Below, in pieces: positions 18,172-27,638 of a stretch of DNA of 64,000 nt. Below the pieces are notes generated by a model, which was not told the origin of the DNA, did not search any database, and saw only the letters and a list, made by a program, of their open reading frames with translations. The stretch's first letter is position 1. Each line of letters starts with the position of its first letter. The translations under genes and the position numbers were made by a program. Source of the DNA: RGZA01 sp041917755 (GTDB lineage Bacteria > Pseudomonadota > Alphaproteobacteria > UBA9219 > RGZA01); NCBI GenBank assembly GCA_041917755.1, contig JAYRWY010000011.1:1-64000 (forward strand), given 5' to 3'.

Positions 18172-18300
18172 AATACGTGCGCAGCACGGGGTTCGCTTCC
18201 CTTCACCCGCTGCATTTTTTCTTAGCTAACCGGACCATCGATTTTTTAAACGTGCGCATCGATGGGTACATTGCCCTTCGCCTGCTCCACTTAGCCAATT
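18111..18300 (+). repeat. Degenerate tandem repeats of the tRNA-Gly 3' part
   Basis: Units of 75-76 bases begin with the tRNA T-arm and acceptor 3' strand: GGGTTCG at 18113, GGGTTCG at 18189 and GGGTACA at 18264. Each continues through a CTTCACCCGCT-like acceptor remnant and a CTTAGCTAA-like spacer. The first two units continue into a T-run and CGTGCGCA. Unit 1 is the true tRNA end, unit 2 is well preserved, and unit 3 is more diverged and incomplete. The arrangement is analogous to the tRNA-tail repeats of the E. coli tyrT operon. Confidence 0.8.
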
Positions 18301-18583
18301 AAAATGACATGGGTGATTGTGCAGATGCACATCCATCAACATTATTTTTTCCACAAAAAATGTTCATAAAAAAATTACTATGATTTTTAAACTATCCTTA
18401 AGAGCTACGTTAAACCGCTGTAATTATTGATTTTGCAGCGCGCACCATGCAGTGCAGCGATAGATAAAATTTTTTGTAAAATTAATTTTAACGAAAGGTA
18501 ACTAATCTAAACTCAAAGTCATACGAAGTTTTAAATACTTCAACCAAAGCTGATCTAATTATGATTAATGCGGGTTATTGAAA
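18301..18583 (+). other. AT-rich non-coding region upstream of the autotransporter-like gene
   Basis: About 280 bases with many A and T runs and no convincing gene. No complete promoter stands out. A weak A/T inverted repeat surrounds CCAC near 18351. Confidence 0.4.
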
Positions 18584-19804
18584 ATGACTTTTTGCAGATA
18601 TTTTAAGATTAATTTTTTGATCAGCGCCGCTCTTGTCGGCTGCTTTGCGCACATGCCAGCTCAGGCAGATGAATTAACAAAAAATTTCTCAATTGTTCCA
18701 TCGGGTTTTGGCGCAACAAACAGTGCTTCATCGGCCAGCATCTCCGGAAAAAGCATGAGCAGCCTAACAACTTTGGCTTTATCTGCAGGGCATGAGTTTA
18801 ATCAAACCGTAAGTCGCCGCCAGAACAAGCTACATAGCTTTAGTAAAGGCGTTGGAACTAGTGAAGTGTTCTTTGGAGACGCCGGTGATATCGAAATTCA
18901 GAAAAAAGTCGATAAAGTGTTTGATGCGATTGGCAAACAACTTGGTTTTTCAAAAGACGATTTAGGTAGCGCTCCACAATTCTGGACCAGCGACTTTAAA
19001 CGCAAGGGTACCGTGGGCAGCGGCGATGGATTTAATAGCTATAATTATGACCTTAGCGGATTTGCAGGCGGTATGGATGTTCGTGCCGGCGATCGTTGGA
19101 ATTTTGGTGTCGCTGCGGGATACAGCCATGCCTCAAGCAGCTTTGAAGCCTTGGGTAGAACTGCTACCGCCGTGGATGACTACCAAGCATCACTTTATGC
19201 AACCTATGAGCATGAATTAGGCTCCATAGACAGTAATGTATCCTTCAACAAATTTGAGACGCACAGCGAGCGAAGCATTGTAGGAAGCGGCTTAAACAAC
19301 ACCGCAGATGCAAAAGGTAAAGGCTATCAAATTGCATGGACATTATCTGCAATGGGTCACAGTACAATTGATAACTTTAATCTAACACCCATTACTGGCT
19401 TTACTTACACACATTTGCATCGCGGCGGCATGAATGAAAATGGTGCTGGAATCTATGATTTGCGCAGTGCCGCAACGAATAGCTCATCTCTAAAACCAAT
19501 GATTGGAATTGATGTGGCACGCAACTATGTCTACCAATCTGATATTCATATCACGCCGGAAATTTACGGTATCTATCGCTATGAAACGATGGATACCACA
19601 GAAAGCACCACCAACCACTTACAACAGGCAGAAACAATTGCCTCTACCAGCAGCACGGCCCTCTCACGTCACAGTGTTCAGTTGGGCAGCAGCGTATCAG
19701 TAAAAATGGGTGAACGATTCACAGGGAAGCTTCAGTTTGATACTGACCTGCAACCAAGCTCCCATAGCTATAGTGGTATTTTCAAAATCAATTATCATTG
19801 GTAA
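18584..19804 (+). CDS. Outer-membrane protein with autotransporter-like beta domain
   Basis: 406 residues: a signal peptide (about 1-28, ending MPAQADE), an N-terminal Ser/Gly-rich segment of about 100 residues, then alternating amphipathic strands characteristic of an autotransporter beta-barrel (GFAGGMDVRAGDRWNFGVAA, YQASLYATYEHE). It ends in an aromatic residue (FKINYHW), as barrel proteins do, though Trp replaces the usual Phe. The passenger is very short, so it may be a barrel-only relative. The ATG at 18584 is used; a TTG six bases earlier is an alternative. No partner gene nearby; the tRNA-Gly repeats lie upstream. Confidence 0.75.
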   Translation: MTFCRYFKINFLISAALVGCFAHMPAQADELTKNFSIVPSGFGATNSASSASISGKSMSSLTTLALSAGHEFNQTVSRRQNKLHSFSKGVGTSEVFFGDAGDIEIQKKVDKVFDAIGKQLGFSKDDLGSAPQFWTSDFKRKGTVGSGDGFNSYNYDLSGFAGGMDVRAGDRWNFGVAAGYSHASSSFEALGRTATAVDDYQASLYATYEHELGSIDSNVSFNKFETHSERSIVGSGLNNTADAKGKGYQIAWTLSAMGHSTIDNFNLTPITGFTYTHLHRGGMNENGAGIYDLRSAATNSSSLKPMIGIDVARNYVYQSDIHITPEIYGIYRYETMDTTESTTNHLQQAETIASTSSTALSRHSVQLGSSVSVKMGERFTGKLQFDTDLQPSSHSYSGIFKINYHW

Positions 19805-20014
19805 GCGCCCGTCCCTGTGGCGAAGCCAGCACCGTTCTCCCTACGTTCCAAATATCCCTCCAAAACCAGGCATTGGCATGGTGGAAAGTATTTTAGTTAT
19901 TGTTTTAGAACCAATTTTATTCAATGGTGCACGCCAGTAGCCTTTCTGAGTTATCTATTCAGCCTTTTTTAATAAAACCAGCGCATATCTGACACACCAA
20001 CTCAATCCATCGTC

Positions 20015-21904
20015 ATGCCACATAGTAGCACTACGCCAAAGAACTCCCGCAAACTGACGCTGATGATTGGCGCGTTGGGGGTTGTGTTTGGCGATATTGG
20101 TACCAGTCCTCTCTATGCCGTACAGGCCAGCTTTTCAAAAGCAACGGGGTTGGCTCCTGTACCGGAAAATATCCTTGGCGTTCTATCGCTGATTTTTTGG
20201 CTGCTGATCATTATTGTAAGCTGCAAGTATGTGTTGTTTATCATGCGTGCAGATAACAAAGGTGAAGGCGGTATATTATCACTCCAAGCCTTGGCATTAC
20301 GCAGCACCAATAAATTTAGCCTAAGGCGATTTATTGTTATCCTAGGCATATTGGGCGCAGGTCTGTTCTTCGGGGAAATTATTATTACCCCTGCCATATC
20401 GGTATTAAGTGCGGTCGAAGGTCTGCAGATTGTCGATCCGGATTTAACTACTGAAACAACCATATTAATTACCATCGCCATATTATTGCTGCTGTTTGCT
20501 TTGCAACGGCATGGAACCTCGTTTATTGGGCGCTTCTTTGGCCCTATTATGAGTGTCTGGTTTTTAACGATAGGTACGCTTGGCGCTTTATCAATAATTC
20601 ACAATCCTTCAGTACTTGCTGCAATCAATCCCTATTATGCGATTGAATTTTCAATACATCACTTGAATGTGTTATTCCCCATTCTGGGTGCAGCCGTTTT
20701 AGCCATTACCGGATCCGAACCGCTTTATGCAGATATGGGCCATTTTGGCAGAAAGCCTATTATGGCGGCATGGTTTTATGTCGCATTGCCAGCACTGGTA
20801 TTGAACTATTTTGGTCAAGGGGCATTACTATTGGAGCGTCCCGAAGCGACCACTAATCCGTTTTTCTTCCTAGCCCCTGAATGGATGCGTATTAGTCTTG
20901 TGGCATTGGCGACATTAGCGACCATCATCGCGTCCCAAGCTACGATATCTGGCGCATATTCCATGGTGCGCCAAGCCATTCAAATGGGCTACTTGCCTCG
21001 CTTGAATATTACCCACACATCCGAACACGAAGCAGGGCAAATTTACATTCCGACAGTAAATACCATCATGATGGTTGGTGTGGTGTTGGTTGTATTAGGT
21101 TTCAAAACATCAAGCAGCTTAGCCGCCGCATACTGCATTTCTATCACTGGTATGATGATGATTACGGTTACACTTTCCTATGTTGTTTCACGCAAGATTT
21201 GGAAATGGCCGGCTTGGTTGTGCCTCAGTATTTGCCTACCTTTGCTGATGCTTGATTTATTACTGTTCAGCAGTAACGTACATAAAATCTCCGATGGTGG
21301 CTGGCTATCACTGACAGTAGCATCGTGCCTGTTCTTCATCATGATTACATGGATTGATGGTAGCCGCTTCCTGTTCAAGCAAATCAGTAATGCGACTATT
21401 CCATTGAAAGATTTTATCGCATCGCTTCCCAACTTGAAGTTTAATCGCGTAGCTGGCACAGGCATTTTTCTAGTGCGCACCACGGGCGATACCCCTCATG
21501 CGCTATTGCGTAATTTTAAACATAATCACGTATTGCATGAACGGGTTATCATTTTAAATATCACTACCAAGGACGTGCCGCGCGTACCTCGCAAGGACCG
21601 TTTTAAAATTGTAGATTTGGGTGATAATTTCCTATTGGTAGAAGCCATATACGGCTTTATGGAATTACCCAGCATCCCCCTACTTATGCGTCAATGTGTG
21701 GAAGAAGGTCGCCTGCAGATTGATATGGGCGACACCAGCTTCTTTGTGTCACGCACCACCTTAATCCCCGACCCTCATGTGGGCTTGCCATTATGGCAAG
21801 CAGTGATTTATAAATGGCTGCATGTTAATTCCGTTCGCATGCATGATTTCTATCGCATTCCAACCAACAAGGTTTTAGAAATCGGCATCCAAATGCGACT
21901 TTAG
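20015..21904 (+). CDS. kup: Low-affinity potassium transporter Kup
   Basis: 629-residue K+ uptake permease of the KUP/HAK/KT family, probably a K+/H+ symporter. The N-terminal signature GALGVVFGDIGTSPLYAVQ and the ADNKGEGGILSLQAL block are diagnostic. About twelve membrane segments fill the first 430 residues, and a cytoplasmic C-terminal domain follows. Length matches E. coli Kup (622). It precedes pgsA by 14 bases on the same strand, so the two may be co-transcribed. Confidence 0.95.
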   Translation: MPHSSTTPKNSRKLTLMIGALGVVFGDIGTSPLYAVQASFSKATGLAPVPENILGVLSLIFWLLIIIVSCKYVLFIMRADNKGEGGILSLQALALRSTNKFSLRRFIVILGILGAGLFFGEIIITPAISVLSAVEGLQIVDPDLTTETTILITIAILLLLFALQRHGTSFIGRFFGPIMSVWFLTIGTLGALSIIHNPSVLAAINPYYAIEFSIHHLNVLFPILGAAVLAITGSEPLYADMGHFGRKPIMAAWFYVALPALVLNYFGQGALLLERPEATTNPFFFLAPEWMRISLVALATLATIIASQATISGAYSMVRQAIQMGYLPRLNITHTSEHEAGQIYIPTVNTIMMVGVVLVVLGFKTSSSLAAAYCISITGMMMITVTLSYVVSRKIWKWPAWLCLSICLPLLMLDLLLFSSNVHKISDGGWLSLTVASCLFFIMITWIDGSRFLFKQISNATIPLKDFIASLPNLKFNRVAGTGIFLVRTTGDTPHALLRNFKHNHVLHERVIILNITTKDVPRVPRKDRFKIVDLGDNFLLVEAIYGFMELPSIPLLMRQCVEEGRLQIDMGDTSFFVSRTTLIPDPHVGLPLWQAVIYKWLHVNSVRMHDFYRIPTNKVLEIGIQMRL

Positions 21905-21918
21905 ATTCTAGAGGCGAT

Positions 21919-22521
21919 ATGGCGATTACTCCAAACCACATTACCAATTTTCGTATTGCGTGCGTTCCTTTGATTGCCTTTGCAATCAGCATCGAGGGAA
22001 AGTTTTGGACTACCCTTGGCTTTGTTCTGTTCGTGCTTGCCGCCATCAGTGATTGGTATGATGGATATCTTGCCCGCAAAACAAATACCGTATCCGTATT
22101 TGGACGAGTATTTGACAGTATTGCAGATAAATTATTGGTCGGCGGATCAATGCTTGCGCTGGCTTACGTCGGACGCCTTGGCAATGGATTGATATTTGCG
22201 GCCCTGATTATCTTACTTCGTGAAATTTTTGTGGCAGGTCTGCGTGAATTTGTGATCCGCCTGCAAGCTCAGAAGCCACCAGAAGAAACCGAAACAGATG
22301 TTGAGCCCAAGCAAACTCTTGCTGTAACTGATCTGGCCAAACTTAAAGCCGTACTGCAAATGGTAGGCATTGGAATGCTTATCATCGCGCCATACCTGCT
22401 GCACCCCTACTTCGGGATGCTGGGCGGGCTGATATTCTGGGTATCTGCGGTACTTAGTGCGTATACTGGCTGGCAATATTGGAAAGAAGCACGTCCTGCT
22501 ATTCACGCCGGACTGATTTAA
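21919..22521 (+). CDS. pgsA: CDP-diacylglycerol--glycerol-3-phosphate 3-phosphatidyltransferase
   Basis: Makes phosphatidylglycerol phosphate in the inner membrane. The CDP-alcohol phosphotransferase signature is complete: SDWYDGYLARKTNTVSVFGR followed by VFDSIADKL, giving D-x2-D-G-x2-A-R-x8-G-x3-D-x3-D. The 200-residue length and about five membrane segments fit. A loop near residues 115-135 (KPPEETETDVEPKQ) is longer and more acidic than in many homologues. The stop overlaps the sppA stop in a TTAA. Confidence 0.93.
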   Translation: MAITPNHITNFRIACVPLIAFAISIEGKFWTTLGFVLFVLAAISDWYDGYLARKTNTVSVFGRVFDSIADKLLVGGSMLALAYVGRLGNGLIFAALIILLREIFVAGLREFVIRLQAQKPPEETETDVEPKQTLAVTDLAKLKAVLQMVGIGMLIIAPYLLHPYFGMLGGLIFWVSAVLSAYTGWQYWKEARPAIHAGLI

Positions 22522-24305
22522 CGCAAACCTTCAATGTCGTGCATACGGACCTGCCCAGGACGCTGGCTAGTAATGCTGACCAGCGGCGATACCACAGGCT
22601 CAATGGCATCCATCACATTATTCAATCGAGTGATGCTGGCCCCCATCCCTCCAAAGCCTTCTAATAGTTTTACGAATTTAGCTGCAAAGCTTTCTGGTTC
22701 GGGGAATGGTTTTAGATAAACCGTATCGTCCTCGGCAACACCCAATACACTCTTGGTATAATCCAGCGCATCACTCAATCCGCCCAACTCATCAACCAGG
22801 CCAAGATTTAAGGCCTGGTTGCCCGTCCAAACACGGCCCTTTGCCACGGCAGCGACTTGTTCGTCACTTAAACCTCTGGATGCAGCCACATGCTTTTTAA
22901 ACTCGGCATAAGTTTCGCCAACCAATGAATCCACCTTAGCACGTTGGCTTTCTGTAAATGGCGCAGTTACCGTCCACAAATCGGCGTTCTCACCGCGCAT
23001 AATCATACCCCACTGAATACCAAGCTTGTCCCAAAGCTCTGGCGTTCCAGTAACCTTGCCTGCAATTACCCCAATTGAACCGGTTAGCGTTGCAGGATCA
23101 GCAATAATGGCATCAGCCTGTGCGGCTATCCAGTAACCACCCGACGCTGCAACATCGCCCATTGATGCAATGACAGGCAGCCCCATATCCTGAGCTTTTT
23201 GAATAGCGCGGCGAATGGTTTCAGATGCAACTGCGGATCCACCCGGACTGTCGATGCGCAATAATATGGCTTCGACCTTTTCATCATCCATGGCGTTTTC
23301 AATGGCTTCAACAGTTTGATCAGCGGCAATCATACCGCTTTTGGCTGGCCCAGATGATGATTGGCCAATTTCCCCTGTGGCATGAATAAATGCCACTGTT
23401 GGTTTATGCTCATCAACGTTGGATTTTGAAAACAATTCATCCCGACGCATTACAAGATAATCTTCAGCACTAACATATGCGGCTTGATTACCAAAGTGGG
23501 TGGTAAGAAAATCATCAAGCTCATCTGCATACGCAATGTTGGTTATCAGTTTTTCTTTCAGTGCCACAGTGGCAGTAATTGGCGCAACATCAATTAACCT
23601 CATTAGATGTAATGGGTCCACTTGTCGTTCCTGTGCAATGGCATCAACCATTTGCATGTTAAGATCATCCAGAATAGCGCCCAGCATTTCTGCATTGGCG
23701 CTGGTAAAATCTTCCTCAGTTAGCATATCCATCGCACTTTTATATTCTTCGCGATGAACAAAATCAGCCTTTGCGCCAATTTTATCCAATGCGCCACGAA
23801 TAAATGGCGATTGCGCGGCAAGTCCTGTTATACCAACCAAGCCCATGGGCTGCAGCCAGATATTATCAAATGCACTTGCAAGGTAATATGCCTTATCGGC
23901 GGCGCCAAACTCGCCAAAGCTGGTTGCAAAAGCATAGCTGGGCTTGCCCTGCTCACCAAAGCGATAGATGGCATCACGCAATTCCTGCACACCTGCCATC
24001 GAAATTGCATTTTCACGAAAGTTCCCAAATACCACTTTCACTCGTTTGTCTTTAGACGCCAAATCAATTGCGCTGACCATGTCTTTTAATGACATACCGC
24101 TAGCTTTACCTATTGCAGCCTTTATTGGATTAGGCTCCGCACTTTCAGGAACTTCCTTGCTGAAGTCTAATTTCAATATGATGTTGTCTGGCAGATGCGG
24201 TTTTTCGCGGGTTAACAGGGTTACCCAACCTGTGACCGACAATGCAAACACAACAAAGCCAAGAAATGCAAAGCTACGGACGATATAAGTCAGGATTTTT
24301 TTCAT
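22518..24305 (-). CDS. sppA: Signal peptide peptidase SppA, 67K type
   Basis: Membrane-anchored serine protease that degrades cleaved signal peptides. The 595-residue double-length form has an N-terminal anchor (about 11-32) and two tandem domains. The Ser-Lys dyad is visible: Lys189 in REEYKSAMDM of the first half and Ser388 in GDVAASGGYWIAA of the second. The ATG at 24305 begins MKKILTYIVRSFAF, directly before the anchor; an open frame extends 22 residues further upstream without a ribosome site and is not used. It is divergent from phrB. Confidence 0.94.
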   Translation of the reverse strand: MKKILTYIVRSFAFLGFVVFALSVTGWVTLLTREKPHLPDNIILKLDFSKEVPESAEPNPIKAAIGKASGMSLKDMVSAIDLASKDKRVKVVFGNFRENAISMAGVQELRDAIYRFGEQGKPSYAFATSFGEFGAADKAYYLASAFDNIWLQPMGLVGITGLAAQSPFIRGALDKIGAKADFVHREEYKSAMDMLTEEDFTSANAEMLGAILDDLNMQMVDAIAQERQVDPLHLMRLIDVAPITATVALKEKLITNIAYADELDDFLTTHFGNQAAYVSAEDYLVMRRDELFSKSNVDEHKPTVAFIHATGEIGQSSSGPAKSGMIAADQTVEAIENAMDDEKVEAILLRIDSPGGSAVASETIRRAIQKAQDMGLPVIASMGDVAASGGYWIAAQADAIIADPATLTGSIGVIAGKVTGTPELWDKLGIQWGMIMRGENADLWTVTAPFTESQRAKVDSLVGETYAEFKKHVAASRGLSDEQVAAVAKGRVWTGNQALNLGLVDELGGLSDALDYTKSVLGVAEDDTVYLKPFPEPESFAAKFVKLLEGFGGMGASITRLNNVMDAIEPVVSPLVSITSQRPGQVRMHDIEGLR

Positions 24306-24397
24306 GGTATCAGTTGTACTAGCAAGTTTGAAAATATGCACTAAATTAGGTGCCTCACCTCTATGAGTCACCTAAAACATATAAGCATTATATAAGC

Positions 24398-25837
24398 ATG
24401 ACGCAGCCTGTACTATTTTGGTTTCGACAAGATTTACGCCTGAGCGACCAGCCTGCTTTGCATGCTGCCGCTGCAAAAGGGCCCGTTGTTTGCCTTTATA
24501 TTCTGGATGATACCCTTGCATGGTCAATGGGCGGCGCATCACGTTGGTGGCTCCATCATTCGCTTGGTTCACTTAAGGCTGATTTAGATAAAGTGGGCGT
24601 GCCGCTCATATTAAAACGCGGAGCCGCAAAAAAAATACTACTCAAACTTGCGCAAGATATTGGCGCACAAGCTGTGTACTGGAACCGGTGCTACGAACCA
24701 GCCGCTATTGCGCGCGACACAGAACTGAAAACTACATTAAAAAATTCCAATATTGATGTCGAAAGTTTTAATGGCAGTCTGCTATTCGAACCATGGGAAA
24801 TAAAAAATGGCTCCGGCACTCATTTTAAAGTGTTCACACCATTCTCGAAGGCATGCTTGAATAGCAAAGCTCCGTCGCTTCCTTTGGATAGACCAAAAAA
24901 AATTACAGGCGCCAAGATCGACATCGCCAGCGAACAACTTGATGACTGGTGCTTGTTACCATCTAAACCGGATTGGTCAACCCCCCTAGCAAAAGCTTGG
25001 AACATTGGTGAAGCATGCGCACAAAAGCAGCTGAAATCCTTTCTAAATGGCGGATTATTCAACTACGCATCCGGACGCGACCGACCAGACGAAGAATATA
25101 CATCCCGTCTTTCTCCCTACCTTCATTTTGGAGAAATTAGCCCACGGCAAGCCTTCTATGCAGCACGACATATCGCAGAAACAAATACAGCTACCGGCAT
25201 AACCAAGCAGGTGGACAAATTTATTAGTGAATTGTTATGGCGTGAATTTTCTTACCATCTTTTATTCGCACATCCAGACCTACCCGATATACCATTGAAC
25301 AAAACTTATCTGAATTTTCCATGGCAAGAAGATGCAGGCTTGCTATCCGCCTGGCAAAAAGGCCAAACCGGCATCCCGATTGTTGATGCCGGAATGAGGC
25401 AACTTTGGCAAACAGGATGGATGCATAACCGCGTTCGCATGGTTGTTGCATCACTACTCATAAAAAATATGCTGCAACCATGGCAGCACGGAGAGGCTTG
25501 GTTTTGGGACACGTTGGTGGATGCTGACTTGGCCAGCAACTCGGCCTCGTGGCAATGGGTTGCAGGATGCGGCGCCGACGCCGCTCCCTATTACCGGATT
25601 TTCAACCCCGTTCTACAGGGATTAAAATTTGACCCTCAAGGCACATATGTTCGCCGTTTTGTGCCAGAATTAGCCAAATTGCCAGCGGAATGCATTCATG
25701 CCCCATGGGAAGCATCCCCGCTGGAACTTGAGGATGCGGGGGTAAAACTGGGCAAATCATACCCCAAACCCGTGCTCGATTTAAAATCGAGCAGAAACCG
25801 CGCACTTGAAGCGCATAAGAGAATCAAAATCATATAA
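24398..25837 (+). CDS. phrB: Deoxyribodipyrimidine photolyase
   Basis: Light-driven repair of cyclobutane pyrimidine dimers. The 479-residue protein has an N-terminal photolyase alpha/beta domain (PVLFWFRQDLRLSDQPALH) and a C-terminal FAD-binding helical domain with GRDRPDEEYTSRLSPYLHFG, DAGMRQLWQTGWMHNRVRM and ASNSASWQWVAGCGADAAPY. These residues match class I CPD photolyases; a cryptochrome-like role cannot be excluded. The start at 24398 (MTQPVLFWFRQD) puts the first beta strand at the N-terminus as usual. The LdtD-like gene follows after 40 bases. Confidence 0.93.
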   Translation: MTQPVLFWFRQDLRLSDQPALHAAAAKGPVVCLYILDDTLAWSMGGASRWWLHHSLGSLKADLDKVGVPLILKRGAAKKILLKLAQDIGAQAVYWNRCYEPAAIARDTELKTTLKNSNIDVESFNGSLLFEPWEIKNGSGTHFKVFTPFSKACLNSKAPSLPLDRPKKITGAKIDIASEQLDDWCLLPSKPDWSTPLAKAWNIGEACAQKQLKSFLNGGLFNYASGRDRPDEEYTSRLSPYLHFGEISPRQAFYAARHIAETNTATGITKQVDKFISELLWREFSYHLLFAHPDLPDIPLNKTYLNFPWQEDAGLLSAWQKGQTGIPIVDAGMRQLWQTGWMHNRVRMVVASLLIKNMLQPWQHGEAWFWDTLVDADLASNSASWQWVAGCGADAAPYYRIFNPVLQGLKFDPQGTYVRRFVPELAKLPAECIHAPWEASPLELEDAGVKLGKSYPKPVLDLKSSRNRALEAHKRIKII

Positions 25838-25877
25838 TTCTTATGTAAAATCATGTTTCTCGGTTAATCCTAGAATA

Positions 25878-27410
25878 ATGATTTACCGCAAGTTACTGAT
25901 TTTAGCCTTGATTATGTTGCTACCTATTGCATGTCCTGCATGGGGAAAAGATAACGCGTCCATTGAACGCATTTTAAAATCAAGCTCCATTAAAAGTATT
26001 AGCCAGACTCTTGATACGCGACTGCTCAGTGAGTTTTATGCAAAGCGCAACTACACACCTGCATGGCAACTGCATGAAGACAGTGCCAAAACCACAGTAA
26101 AAGAATTTATTTCTTTCATACGTACAACATTGGATGAGCATGGTTTAGGTGACAGAAATTATGCATTTGCAGCATTAGAGGCTAAAGTTAAATCATCAGG
26201 TGATGATGCCCTCGCCGAGGCAGACATAATCGCATCCGATATTGTATTACGAATGGCACGTTCATTATCTGGGCAAGATCCGACACCACAATCTAAACTC
26301 CACACATGGCCACTCAAGCGCGCAAAAACGGATATCGCCGGCGGATTGAACAAGGCCATTTCTGATGGAAAAGTGCCGGATTATCTGGAACATCTGGCAC
26401 CTCAAGTTAAAGCCTATGACAAGCTAAAAGAAGCTCTAAAGCATTACCGAGAAATTCAAGCAAAAGGTGGCTGGATACGCATCAAGCCCGGCGGTGTGGT
26501 GCAAGAAGGGTTTCAAGATGATCGCTTAACGCTCATTCACAATCGTCTTGCTCAGGAAGGCTACATGCCTTTTCCGCAACAAGTTACAAAGGATGACACG
26601 TATAAAGGCGACCTAGTTCAAGGTATCAAAGATTTTCAAGATACGCATGGCCTTTATCCGGACGGAAATATTGGGCCAGAAACTTTCCGTGCCATGAATG
26701 TTTCGACACGCGAGCGTATTGATCAAATCCGCGTTAATTTGGCGCGCATCCGTCAAAGCCCTCCTGATGCATGGGAAGATATTGTAATTAATATCCCAGC
26801 CGCACAACTCAGCTATTATCGAAATGGCGAGGCCGTTTACGAGGCTCCGGTTGTGGTTGGCCGCGTTGATCGCCCAAGCCCGCTGGTAAAGAGCGCTATT
26901 TATGAAATGATAATCAACCCTTCATGGTATGTGCCCAGCAGCATCGCTGAAAAAGACCTGTTGCCAAAAATGGAAAAAGATCCTGATTTCTTAGAAAAAC
27001 AAGGCATTCATAACAACGGCCGCGCGGGCGATGGCATGCTCAGACAAGATCCAGGGCCGCTAAACTCGCTTGGACGAATCAAGTTTAATTTTTCAAATCC
27101 GTTTGCCGTTTATCTTCATGGAACGCCGCATCAAGAATTATTTGGCAAAGATGATCGCACACGCAGCTCTGGATGCATTCGCCTAAAAGATCCTGCGGAA
27201 CTTGCTTTGATATTTATGAAGAACAACCCCGATTGGACGCCAGATAAATTGCAACGACGTATCGATAGCATGAAAACTCAACACATCACCCCACCAGAAA
27301 AAACACCGATTAAGCTTCTCTATTGGTCAACCATCGTTGATTCCAAAGACCGCGTAGAGTTTTTCAATGACGTCTACGGGCTGGATGCGGAATGGGCAAA
27401 ACTGCTTTAA
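25878..27410 (+). CDS. L,D-transpeptidase of the LdtD/YcbB type
   Basis: Periplasmic enzyme that forms 3-3 (mDAP-mDAP) peptidoglycan cross-links. The 510 residues hold a signal peptide (about 1-22, ALIMLLPIACPAWG), a helical scaffold domain, a peptidoglycan-binding domain (VQGIKDFQDTHGLYPDG) and a YkuD catalytic domain with NPSWYVPSSIAEKDLLP. Catalytic His414 lies in YLHGTPH and Cys433 in RSSGCIRL. It is followed by a MepK-like gene, the same neighbour as in E. coli (ycbB-ycbK). I use the ATG at 25878, which starts just before the signal peptide; the open frame begins earlier. Confidence 0.9.
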   Translation: MIYRKLLILALIMLLPIACPAWGKDNASIERILKSSSIKSISQTLDTRLLSEFYAKRNYTPAWQLHEDSAKTTVKEFISFIRTTLDEHGLGDRNYAFAALEAKVKSSGDDALAEADIIASDIVLRMARSLSGQDPTPQSKLHTWPLKRAKTDIAGGLNKAISDGKVPDYLEHLAPQVKAYDKLKEALKHYREIQAKGGWIRIKPGGVVQEGFQDDRLTLIHNRLAQEGYMPFPQQVTKDDTYKGDLVQGIKDFQDTHGLYPDGNIGPETFRAMNVSTRERIDQIRVNLARIRQSPPDAWEDIVINIPAAQLSYYRNGEAVYEAPVVVGRVDRPSPLVKSAIYEMIINPSWYVPSSIAEKDLLPKMEKDPDFLEKQGIHNNGRAGDGMLRQDPGPLNSLGRIKFNFSNPFAVYLHGTPHQELFGKDDRTRSSGCIRLKDPAELALIFMKNNPDWTPDKLQRRIDSMKTQHITPPEKTPIKLLYWSTIVDSKDRVEFFNDVYGLDAEWAKLL

Positions 27411-27427
27411 ATTGCGGCTTCACGTGG

Positions 27428-27443
27428 TTAATAAAGCATTAAC
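27428..27443 (+). promoter_or_regulatory. CtrA-type binding site (TTAA-N7-TTAAC)
   Basis: TTAATAAAGCATTAAC matches the full CtrA consensus TTAA-N7-TTAAC of alphaproteobacteria without mismatch. It lies about 195 bases upstream of the MepK-like start, and a second half site TTAA is at 27458-27461. If real, it links cell-wall remodelling to the CtrA cell-cycle regulon; CtrA itself is not in this window. Confidence 0.5.
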
Positions 27444-27638
27444 GCGGCTGGTTTCGGTTAATCACCTGGGTGTATTTATTAAATAAAATGGCAGATCGAA
27501 TGCGAATATGATTCATATGCGCAACATTCGCGAATTTTATGCATATTTTGTCGCACTTTACTTGCATTTAAAGACGAACTGAGAGATGTTCTTCGTGTTA
27601 TTATCAACGAGCGTTGTTCGAAATCTTTGGTCTTCTAA

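Noticed and set aside
18181..18300. Additional tRNA-Gly genes downstream of the first
   Set aside because: The copies contain only the T-arm and acceptor 3' strand; D-arm and anticodon arm are missing.
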